In this document: piece after piece, positions 21,611-31,810 of the stretch | How the letters are laid out: each line of letters begins with the position of its first letter | How positions within the stretch are numbered: position 1 is the stretch's first letter | NCBI GenBank assembly: GCA_029339195.1 | Contig: JAPTJF010000161.1 | Location: 56,546-120,545, forward strand | Length of the DNA: 64,000 nt | Reading direction: 5' to 3' | Source of the DNA: Micractinium sp. NFX-FRZ | Lineage: Eukaryota; Chlorophyta; Trebouxiophyceae; Chlorellales; Chlorellaceae | The notes under the pieces: model-generated | Database searches by the model: none | What the model saw: the letters and a program-made list of their open reading frames with translations, nothing else | What the model was told of the DNA's origin: nothing | Position numbers and translations under genes: made by a program

Positions 21611-24600
21611 TCACGCCTTGCCCATGGCGTCCACCCTGGCGGCCAGCTCAGCCACCTGTGCACGCAGCCTCTCCATCTCATCGCTGTCCGAGCCGCTCTT
21701 CTCTTCGCCGACGACGGCAGCTGGGTGGACGGCCTTGAGGGGGGGCAGGGCGGCGCCGGTCTCAGCCATCAGGCCGTGGTACACCGACCCGCCGTAGTGG
21801 GAGGTGTCCGCACCCTGCAGCACACAGAGCCAGCAGCATGCGGGATACTTACTTGCTGGTTGCCAGGGGTGGAATGGCAAGGAAGGCTGAACAAAGCTCC
21901 AGCCCCCAGCCGGCTTCCGCTCCCACCTCGCGCGCACGCCCCACGCCGTGCCCTGTGCCCGCACCACGCATCCTCAAGAGCTGGGCTCACACGCAGCGGA
22001 GGGGGGGCGGCTGCCCGCACAAAGGTTCAATTCTACACTAAAAACTCCCTGCCCACCCATCCCACCTCGCCGGCATCCCACCCACCCCCACCCACCTCGT
22101 CCTCCAGCGCGGGGTTGACACGGAAGATGCCGGCCGCCCGCAGGGCGGCAAAGAAGGCCCCCATGAGGCCTCCCACCCAGGCCAGCAGGGCCAGCACGTA
22201 CACCAGCTGCACGGCAGCAGCCAACAGTGAGGAGAGGCGGGGAGTGGGGTGGCGTCAGCGTGGCTGGCAACATGTTGTGTGTACACCAGGGGCCAGAGGG
22301 GGGCAGGCAGGAAGGCAGGCAGGCAGGCAGGTAGGCAGGCAGGCAGGCAGGTAGGCAGGCAGGCAGGCAGGCAGGTAGGCAGACGTCTGGTGCCGGCGAG
22401 GGCCAACAAGCCACCATGCTGTCCTCGCCTGCACCTCGCCATCCTGTGCAGGCCAGCACAATATGTGCACGCCAGTCTCATGCCTACACGCCCCTGCCCA
22501 CCGACCTGGGCAGCAAACAGCTTGCCGCCGCCGCCGTAGAAGCCGCCGTACAGGCGCACACCGTCCTCGGTGCCGGGCACGGTGCCGTAGACCTGCAGCA
22601 TGACGATGGGTCCTAGGCTTGTTACCAGACACCAAGCTGGGTGTGCCGCCTGCACTCCCCGTACCGCCGTTGGCTCGCACCCCACCGCATCTCGCAGCAC
22701 GCGCTCGGGTGCTACTAGCTTGTGGCCCTCCCGTCACCCCGTCACCCTAAACACAAGCCCCCAGATGTCACACCCATGCACTCCCTTCAAGCAAAGCCCC
22801 CAGTACTGGCCATCCTAGTCACCTGCGACACGTAGCCCTCGGTGGAGAAGAGTCCCACCGACATGACGCCCCATATGCCGCACCACATGTGCACGGCAAT
22901 GGCGTCCACGGGGTCGTCAATCTTGAGGATGTGCAGGTCCAGGTTGCTGCAGCACCGTGGGTTGGGTGGCAGGGTTGGGACATATATGATGTAGGCAATT
23001 GGAGGTCGCGAGGCACGGATTGGGGGCGTGGGCGGGACGGGGAGGGATGCCTGGGAAAGTTTGGGGAGGAGTGGGGCAGAAGCGTCCACGGCGGGGTGTC
23101 GGTTGTAAGCACATGCAGGTAGGTGGGTCCAGGTGCCGGCACGGTGCAGGGCCGCAGGGCCGGGTGGCATGCGAGGTGCAGCAGGGGGGGGGCTGAAGCA
23201 TTTGGCTGGGGCCGGCCGACACAGCAAAGCAAGCAGCAGCCGCACAGTCAAGCTGCCCACCTGCCGGCGAGGTAGACCCAGGCCCCGATGACTCCGATGA
23301 TGATGGCTGCCCACGGCTCCACCATGGCGCACCCGGCGGTGATGGACACCAGGCCTGCGGGTGGGGTGGGGTGGGGCGGGGCGGGAGGCATTGCCAGGCC
23401 AGGCAGGTGGGAGCTGGGGTCAAGCTCTTGGCACCGGGATCGGGACCGGGAAATGGGACGGACGGAGGGCGGGCAGGCAGGTGGGCGGGCGGGGGGGGGG
23501 GCGGGGAGGGGCAGCAAAGACCAGCGTGGCGCACACGCTGGCGACGGGTGCGCCTGCGCAGCGGGCGCAGCATGCAGGCCCCCTTCAGAATCCCGGGGCG
23601 GTGGGCTCACCTCCCAGTGCGCCGTTGGCGGTGACCATCACATCCCACACCACCTTGCCGCTGCGCTTGTACTCAATGAGCTGCCCATGGGGGGAGGGGG
23701 GAGGGAGGGGAGGGCAGCATGATGTGGGCATGGCCGGAAATGAGGGTGCAGGGGGGCGACCAGGGCGTCACAGTTGATCAGAGGGCCGTGGCATTTGTGT
23801 GTGCGCGCGTTCTAACCGCTGCGCATCGCAGGCAGGCGGGCAGGCAGGTAGGCAGGCAGGCCTAGCAAGCAAGCGAAGCAGGCGGGCAGCCGGCCTGCAA
23901 GATAGCCAGGCAGAGCATCTCCCTCGCTCCTTCCCTCGCTCCTTCCCCCAACTCCGCCCACCATGTGTGTGAAGAGTGTGGCCAGCCCGCCGGCGGCGCC
24001 TCCCAGGGTGGTGGTGACGCAGACGCGCGCCACAATGGCGCTGGTCCCTGCACCAGGTGAGGGGCAACAGGCACCAAGTATTCAAGCACCGCCCATCCCT
24101 GGGAACTTGATACCCCAAGGCGCCTTCTGGGACCATGCCATCCCTTATAGCTTGGACCGCATTGATTGCATGCACGCCCTTGTTTGTGCGACTCACCGTT
24201 CATCACCATGAGGGTGGACCCTGGGTTGAAGCCGTACCTGCCAGGGTGGGGTGGGGTGGGTGGGTGGGTGGGGCAGGAAGAACAGTGGGCATGTGCATGG
24301 TGTGTACGGATCGGTGGTGGGTGGTTGGGCTCATGTGTGTGGTAGTGGGTGGGCGGCCCAACCGCATTGCCGCTCACCTGCTTCCCAGCGCTACCAAAGG
24401 TTGCATGTGCCCAGCAACTCATGCCTGACACTCACGTCACTGACAGCACAGCACAGCACAGCATGCACGCGACATGCCCATCGGGCTCACCAGCCAAACC
24501 AGAGGATGAAGGTGCCCAGGACTGCCAGCGCAACGTTGTGGCCGGGAATGGGCACCGGTTTGCCTGCGGAAGAGCAGGAGAGGAATAACTCAGCGACCGT

Positions 24601-27151
24601 GAGGAGTAAGAGCAAGAGGAAACATAAGGGAAGCTGTCACATTCAGAGGGGAGGGTAAGGTGAGGCAGCCAGCAGGAGGTGAAGCCAGGGCATGCGCCAG
24701 CTGGCTCAGCGCGCCGGTGGCATCGCACTGCCTCCAAGGCTACCACTGCAATGCATGCTGGTTGCCACCAACTGTGGGCAAACCCGCCACCAATCCCTTG
24801 CCTGTGGCATCGAAGCGGCCCATGCGTGGGCCCAGGACCCAGGCGCCCGCCAGCGCAGCGATGCCGCCCACCATGTGCACAGCGCCTGCGGGGAGGAGGG
24901 CGCAGGGACAGGGGGAGGGGCGCAGGGCAGACAGGGTGCAAGTTAGTTGAGCGTCGTTGGCCTGAAGAGCGGGACGCCAGCGCAGGTCGGCAGACCTCAG
25001 TGCAGGCCGGCAGGGCAACAGGGGGAGCATGCAAAGCGTGCACAGCAGGCGCGGGGCGGCACCCTCCCTGGATCCCGCCAAGTCGAGCGCTGGCTCTGCT
25101 ACTTGCTGCGTTGCAGCAGCGCAATGCAAAGTAGAGGGTGCTGGTGCCAAAGGGGAGGCAGCAGCAGAGGCGTGTGCACATCTGTGGGGTGCCCGGTGGC
25201 CACTCACCGGAGCCGGCAAAGTCGAGGGCGCCGCTGCCAAAGAGGAGCGACTTGTAGGAGCCGTCTGCCTGCTCGGTACGGAAGGCGGAGGCCCAGCCGC
25301 TGGGGGACCACACCTGGGGGGGTTTGTGGGGGTTGGGGGTGGGGAAGGGAAGGTGGGTCGGTGGCAGCTGCTCCATGCCTGCCACGCAGCATGCAGAGCG
25401 CACGTTTGTGCCACGCACACAGAAGGGAAGCCCCAGCCACATGGCATGCTCCCCATGCCAGCCATGCAGCACCTGCATGTCCCCGGGCATGCTGCGGGCA
25501 GCAGCGCCCCGGCCTTCCACCAAGCTGCACCGCCGCCCCACGCCGCTCGCTAGCCCCGGGCACTTGCGACACGGACTCACCCAGTGCGTGGCCACGGGGT
25601 ACACAAATCCGATGATGAAGACAGAGTAGGCCATGTAGCTGACAAAGGTGGCACGCTCCGCCAGGGCTCCAGACACGATGGTGCAGGCGGCGGCGGCAAA
25701 GGCGTACTGCGGGGAGCAAAGGGCAGTACAGGGGTGCGGTATGCGTCAGGAAGAGAGCCAGGCAAGATGGTGCAGGCGGCGGCGGCGAGCTGGCGCAGCA
25801 GAAGAGGGACACTTCCAGCTTCAGGGTTGGCGCGCCGAGCAGGGATTGTGCTGGTTGGCGGGAGAATGAGGACCAGGACCGGGGGGGGCAGGTCAGGGCA
25901 AGCCGAGTATGTGCGGGTCAAAGGCAGGGGGCGGAGGCAGCGCCTGTGGGCCGCTGGGGCATGCAGGCAGGCGCAGGGGGCGGAAGCAGGAGAGCAGGGC
26001 GGGCAGATGCGGCAGCAGAGCCTAGCCAAGCAGCCCGGGTCACCTGGAACCACCATGAGAACCAGGCTCTGCAAGCAAGGTGTGGGGGTTCGGGCTTGCA
26101 GCCAGGGGTGAAGAGGGGCATGCAGTGGGGGCAAGCGAGGTGGGGACGGGCAAACGCCGCTGCCCAGCGCTCGCCGCCCGCTGCCCGCTGCAGAAAGCGA
26201 GCGACCTTAATGAACGCGCTGCCTGCCCTCCACAAGACATTCCTCCTCCCCCTCCTGCCCTAGCTGACCCCGCCCCCCAGCTCCCTGCCAGCCCAGGGGT
26301 GCAGGGATGGCTCACGTGGGGTCCAGCCCGTTGAGCGCAAACTGGGAGCCGCCGATGAAGGCGTTGCCGTCGCCCACCAGCAGGCCGGCAAAGCCCCAGC
26401 CCACGAGGTAGTACATGATGGCGGCCACGCAGGCGTCCATCAGGTTCTGCAGGGAGATGAGCAGGGGTGAGGGGTGGGGAGGTAGGGGGAGGCAGGGAGC
26501 GGCGGCAGAGGGGGTGGATTGACGGCCCACCAGGAAGGTGCACGAGGGCGGCCATGCAGGCGTTGTGCATCAGGTTTTGCAGGGGTCCCAGTGGAAGGCG
26601 GGCACGCCCTCTGGTGCGCCTCTCACTGCCGAGGAGTGTGCAGTGGCTCTTCCGGGCACACGTGGGACGGCCCAGGGAGGCGGCCCCCAGGCCCCCGCCA
26701 CTTGAGAGAGCTCTTGCTGCCTTCAAAGACATGCCATGTGCATTCCCAAGTGCGGCACGGCACGGCACGGCACGACACAGCACAGCACAGCACACGTGTC
26801 ACCTTCAGAATGATTCCGCGCGCGTTCTTGGCGCGCACACTGCCGGCTGTCAGCATGCAGAAGCCTGCCTGCATCAAGAAGACGATAGCCCCTGTTTTGC
26901 AGACAAGGGGGTGGGGGCGGGGTAGGGGGGTGGTGGGTCGGGAGGATGGGGCAGAGTGTGGAGACGAGAGGCGGCTTGGGGCAGGGGCCTGGGAGAGGCG
27001 GCGATGTGCAGATGGCACCAAGCCGCGGCCCTCGCCCTGGCACCACACCTGACATGATGACAAAGAAGGCGTTGACATCGTTCACCGCTGGCGTGATCGC
27101 CTCGGCGAACTGGTCCTCAAACGTCATGGGTGCGACCTCCTCGGCTGACAT
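21611..27151 (-). CDS. AMT1: AMT1-type ammonium transporter
   Basis: Fifteen exons encode about 510 residues with the eleven-helix Amt/Mep/Rh pattern. The protein starts [15 protein letters not shown] and continues [31 protein letters not shown] (the AMT family signature region), [47 protein letters not shown] (first pore His), [47 protein letters not shown] and [20 protein letters not shown] (second pore His). The cytosolic tail carries [12 protein letters not shown], matching the allosteric trans-activation segment of plant AMT1 with Ser in place of the regulatory Thr, then a short Glu/Arg/Leu coiled coil ending DAMGKA. It should import ammonium at the plasma membrane. ATG at 27149-27151 is chosen because the family N-terminus begins there, although the frame is open upstream. 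Confidence 0.94.
22303..22380. repeat. GGCA/GGTA microsatellite in AMT1 intron
   Basis: GGCA tetranucleotides repeat with regular GGTA variants about every fifth unit. Similar GGCA tracts occur at 23830-23870 and in Argonaute at 11762. Confidence 0.9.
26421..26584. repeat. Duplicated exon start in AMT1
   Basis: The start of the exon encoding NLMDACVAA (about 26421-26453, minus strand, with its CTGCAG acceptor) recurs in diverged form at about 26540-26584. The copy lies upstream in the transcript, within the preceding intron, and also has a TGCAA/CTGCAG-like acceptor. Confidence 0.7.
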
Positions 27152-29269
27152 GGCGGCGGCCTGCAGCAGCGGCGCCGCCCCAGCGGTCGGGGGTGTTGGT
27201 AGTGTGCAGGCAAGCAGGGACCGGCCCCTGCGGGTGGTGCGCCGCTTTCGGCACAAGCTTATTGAAGTGTTTCGAGGGCAGACACGCAGAGGGCGCAGGC
27301 CCACCGACTCGCGCAGCGCAGGAAGCTGTGTGAGGTATGACTTGAAGCTGTCCCGCCGTGCGCCGGCCCCCCGGGCAATCTGCCTATGCGCGCGGCTTGA
27401 GTCAGACTACTTGCCGGTGTTTAGATGGTTGGCGCGCAAGTAGCGGTGCAAGGCGCGCGTCGGCCGGCCCACCACCTAGGGCAAGCAATTTTAGAGGTCA
27501 CACGGGGGCAGGGAGCTGGGTGTGGGGACGCAGGAACGAGCGCAAGGAATGCAGGTTCGGTGGTGCGCGGCCAGGGCAAGAGGAGGGAGGGGAGGAAATG
27601 CGCTTCCCGCCGGCCCGCGCTGCGCCGCGCTAGGGTTTTTACGGCAGGTGGCGGGCGCTGAGAGGCAATCTTCCAGGCTCATCTGCTAGTGTGCCGCCAC
27701 GCCTAAGGTTTCTCAACATGGCAGCACTCGCAAGAGATAATTGTAGCATTCGCACCGCCAACCAGACTCCGGCTGCTAGCACAGCCCGCACTGCGCAGGT
27801 GGCAGCTGCAGCCCCGGCGCTGGCGGGCAGACTGGCTGGCTTGCAGAGACACGTAGCAACTGCACTCCGCACCCCTACGTCGACATGAACTTAGGTTTAA
27901 ATCATATAACAGTCAAGCCCTTTGGGGCTGAAGCCAATAGCTCAGCCACGCCAGCTGCCTGTCCGCTGCGCCCGCTGCGCGTGCCTTTTTGACATTATCG
28001 ACGCGTGCCTGGAGGATTTTCATGCGACATTGCAAGCACGTCTTGCTGATAGTGCGCCATACTCGACCATTCTGCCCTCTGAGCTTGGCAGGCTTGTCGA
28101 GATTGTGTCTCATGCAGAGGCTGGCACAGCGCTGGATCCGGCACACAACGCCGCTGGCAGCAGCGACCAGTCGTGCGCAAATTGCTGGCATTTGGAACTG
28201 TGGGTGGGGTTCCCTGGCAGAGAAGCATGCCCCTGCTGCTGGCACCACATGCCTGCAGCCGTGTGCTCACTGCCACCTTGCAGTGCCTAGTCCCCTTCCA
28301 AGCCAGGTGGCAGACTACAGGGGGCTCTGCAGGCGTGTCCCAACCCACACTGTGGTCAGGCGCAGGCAGGGAGAGCCTCTAAACAGGGGATGGGGTGCTC
28401 AGCTGTTCTCCATTTGGTGGAGTTGGTGTGGCCTTGCCCGCGTCCCTATGCGTGCTTCTTACACACGGCGCGGGGCCCTCAGCTGGCAGGCGTGCCACCA
28501 GACCATCTGGCACAGCCCTGGCGCATGTCGGCCGCACCGCGGCAGCGCTGCGGGGCCATAAATCACGACTGACGTGGTGACGCTGCCCGAGGGTATATGC
28601 AGCCGTGCTTCACAAAGGGGGTGCGTTGACTGGTGAGGTTCAACAGAGTGTAGAGCAAATGAGCTGGGTGGGACGATGGGGGTAGGGTGCCAAGGAGGGG
28701 GGAGCGCAAGCAAGCGAATGAAAGCGGGGGGAGGGAAGGCAGGGGCGTGCAGTGGCACGGCGCCAAAATACTGGCACAGCTGTCCAGAGCGCCTGGCCTG
28801 CCAGCGTGGTGTATGGCTGTCTGCTGTCGCCCCCTGCCTGCTGATCTGTTCAGTGGCGGGGCTGGCGGCCAAGGGGCTGGGTTTGTGGGTTGGTCTGGTC
28901 ATCAGTTGTTTGCCGCATCCTGGGGGACGGGGGCGGGCACGGCCTGGGGCTGGTAGGGCCTGCAGGGGGCGGCGAGAGAAGCGGGGGACGGCTTTGAGCC
29001 CCAGCGAACAGCACAGCCAGGAAGGCAGGTGGCCCTCCTCTGCCACAGCACAGGCCGCCCCTCCCATGCCATGCCACCGCATCCTCTGCGCTCAACCGCC
29101 CCTCCATCGCGCGCCGCTGCCCCACCGTCCTCGCAACTGTTGATCACCTCTGAGCCGCCGGGCCACCTGCAGCAACGCACACATCAGCGACCGCCCACCC
29201 ACTGCTGCGCCTCCACCGCCCCGCAGCCACCTCGGCCCGCCCAACCGCGTCGGCAGGCGCCGCACCCCC
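27152..29269. other. 2.1-kb intergenic region
   Basis: This region holds the 5' flank of AMT1 and the 3' flank of the FMN-binding protein gene. Plus-strand frames of 65 codons (27691-27888) and 122 codons (27922-28290) exist, but neither has a recognisable domain or clear splice context. The second, with a stretch FDIIDACLEDFHATLQ, is the better candidate for a small gene. A minus-strand TGTAA (28459-28463) could end the gene to its right. Confidence 0.4.
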
Positions 29270-31506
29270 TCACCGCTGCGCCTCCCACGCGACCTGCGCC
29301 ATCATGGTGAGGGCGGAGCGCGCCTCCCGCTCGTCCTCCACAGGCCGCACAAACGGCACCCGGATTTCCTGCAGGGGCCAGACGCAGGCAGCCAGCTCTT
29401 CAACCTCCAAATTCACGTCCAGTCACAAACTCGTGGCCAGCCAGACAGAGAGGAAGGTGGGCAGGCACCCCTTGCTTGATGCATGATACATGGGAAGCTG
29501 GGGGGGTTGAGGGTGGTGCCAGAGAGGAGGCCCTCGCACCTGGGCCGCGCTGCCGTCCTGGCGTGCCGCGCGCAGGTAGATGCCCAGGCGGTCCACCCAC
29601 AGCATCTCCGCCCACGCCACCTCCTCAAATGCGGCGCCAATCTCTTGGCAGCTGCAGCGCACACGCAGGGGAGGCGGGGGCGGGGAGGAGGGCGGTTCAG
29701 GGGCAGCTTCGGGCAGGTTCGGGGAAATGCAAACAGACACACAACAACACATGCAGGGGACTCCTCCGTTGCATGCTACAAAACATGCCAGCACAAGGCA
29801 ACCAGCAGCACCCCCACACAACGCGCGCCGATGCGCAGTGCGCGCTCCACCCGCTCCCACCCGCAAGCGCCCTCTCACACCCACGCCGCTCCTATCCTAA
29901 GTGTTCATGTAGCCAGCACAAGTTCCTTGAGAAGGCCCACACACCTGATGCGCAGTATGTCCTCCACCCGCTCCTCGTTCATGTAACCCGCCAGCTGGGC
30001 CGCACACGTGCGCAGCGGGTCGGTCTCGGCGGCGCGGTACTCCTCCCCAGGGATCACCTGCAGCACGCTCACGGTCTGGCAGGGCCGTTGTCAGCATGAT
30101 TCATCTTTGATGATGCAAGGTGGGTTGAAGGCATCAGGCAAACGTGTTTATCTAGCGCAGATGTGGCTGCATGCCATGTGCCTTGCAAAATGGTGTGCAG
30201 ACCAACCATGTGCCTGGCCCCACCCACAGAGGTCTCCGGGGCTCACCTCTGCGGCCGCCCCTCCCGACAGCTGGCCCACGTAGAAGCAGCGGTCGATGGC
30301 GAGGCGGAAGTAGAGGTCGGTGGGCTGTGGGGCGTCCACGCCCACGCCGCCCACGTGCAGCGTGCTGTGCGCCGCCGCCGCGCTCTCCGCCATCTCTGCG
30401 GGCAGCAGGCAGGGCGTGGAGCGCTGGTTGTAGGTGCATCCCGCATACGAGCCGCCTGTCCCCCGCCCCAGAGAGCCGTGCCGCCTGCGGCCCGCAGCAG
30501 CAAGCAGACATGTGCAGCATACGCGTGCACAGGGCAGCACCATGTGCGGCAGGCATAATTTCCACACACACACGTGCAAAAACATGTGCACCCGCCGGTG
30601 CCGGGCACACAGCCGCAAGCTGAGCAAGTCCCTTCCCAGCAAAGCAACAACAGGCCGGCCATCTGGACCCCATGCCCCGCCCCCTCCCTGCCGCACCTGG
30701 GCTGACGGGCTCCACTGCGCCGATGAGCGTGACGCGCGCCAGCATGCGTGCAGGGTGCTCCCCAGGCTGCACAAACAGGCTGCACTTGGCGTCCCGCTTC
30801 AGGTTGGCGGTGTGCACCGCGTCGGCGCGCAGGCGCAGGATTGGCTGCCCCGCGGAGTCCAGCACGTAAGACACCTGTATATGCAGTAAGAGGGTGCGGT
30901 GTGGTGTCGAGGCCAGAGAAGGCAGCAGTGGGGGTGCAAAGGCTCGGTTGAGCGCTGCCTCCCGAGTGCACGGACGGTGGTGGTGCTTGAATGGTGCCCT
31001 TGCACCCTTCCAACCTCAAGCCGCCGGCAGCACCCACATGAAATTCATGCCCCACTCAATTTGACACGCCATCAGCAGCTGCCGATGGGAGTCAGCTGCC
31101 GATCCAAGGCTGCCAGCCCACCCGGCCTGCACACCACAACCGCCTCTACCCCGACTGGTGCACTTACATAGGTGCCCAGCGGCACGCCGTCCTCGCCCAC
31201 GGTGCAGAGCGTGCCATGCGCCACCAGGTCAACGATGGTGCGTGCAGTCTCTGCAGAGCTGGGTGCGATGGCGGCGGGCGCGGCATGTCCGTTGCCGTTG
31301 CTGCTGGCAGCGCCGTTGCTGCTGGCGCCGTTGGCGGCGGGCGCTGTGGCAGCGGCGGCGGCCCGCAGGTGCCGCCGTGCGGCGCGTCGGCTACAACCCT
31401 TGTGCTGGGGCATTGGCACACTGCACTGCTGCCGGCCGCTGCCGCTGCGGCTCGCAGCGGCGCACGGCCGGGTGGCGCAGGGTGTCGCCGCGACTGTGGC
31501 GCTCAT
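29270..31506 (-). CDS. Plastid FMN-binding (PNPOx-like) protein with DUF2470-like tail
   Basis: Exons 31168-31506, 30697-30874, 30247-30395, 29945-30075, 29540-29651 and 29270-29368 close in frame at 335 residues. The first ~70 residues are Ala/Ser/Arg-rich with little acid and look like a chloroplast transit peptide. The split-barrel domain follows: ARTIVDLVAHGTLCTV, DGVPLGTYVSYVLD, GQPILRLRADAVHTANL, CSLFVQPGE, ARVTLIGAVEPV and a later LAIDRCFYVGQL. The tail has AGYMNEERVEDILRI and AEMLWVDRLGIYLRA, typical of the DUF2470-type domain that follows the barrel in plant relatives. Plant proteins of this type include the glutamyl-tRNA-reductase-binding/PGR7 group; which branch this belongs to is unclear. 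The stop codon sits on a GTGAGG donor-like string (CAGCGGTGAGG), so a further short exon is possible. Confidence 0.8.
29829..29980. repeat. Duplicated exon end, FMN-binding gene
   Basis: GATGCGCAG followed by CTCCACCCGCTCC occurs at about 29830-29862 and again at 29948-29980 (offset about 118 bp). The right copy is the true exon end encoding ERVEDILRI on the minus strand. Confidence 0.6.
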
Positions 31507-31810
31507 CCTGCTGCTGAAACAAGCCCCTGAAGGTTGGTGTGCAGCTGTGAGAGTAATAATTGTGCGTGGCAGCATGCCCGTTAGAGCACCCCATCCATCG
31601 CATCCTCAGCCAGCTCGGCCCCTGCTGAGGCGTGCTGCCCGAGGGCCCTGTCGCCCCCCTGCCGTATGCTGATATTTCGCAACGCTGCTAAAAGCGGCAG
31701 CAAGGGGCTGGGGGGCCCGCCCGGCGACTTTTGGCACAGCTTCCCCACTTCCGCTTTGGCACTCCCCTGCAGCTGACAAGCACCTTGACTGCACCCCGAC
31801 ATCCGCCGAT
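31507..31810. other. Short divergent promoter region
   Basis: Only 304 bp separate the start codons of the FMN-binding protein gene (left, minus) and the RING ligase gene (right, plus), so the two probably share a bidirectional promoter. An AT-richer patch (GAGAGTAATAATTGTG) lies at about 31546-31561. In-frame ATGs inside the region would lengthen the left protein by 23 residues. Confidence 0.5.

Noticed and set aside
22303..22380. Regular GGCA repeat as a CRISPR array
   Set aside because: Plain tetranucleotide microsatellite without spacers, inside a eukaryotic intron.
27922..28290. 122-codon plus-strand frame as a gene
   Set aside because: No recognised domain, weak composition, and the opposite strand is equally open; kept only as a note in the intergenic entry.
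29130..29195. Extra last exon for the FMN-binding gene
   Set aside because: A CTGCAG acceptor exists, but the encoded WPGGSEVINSCEDGG is not like relatives; the in-line stop codon is simpler.
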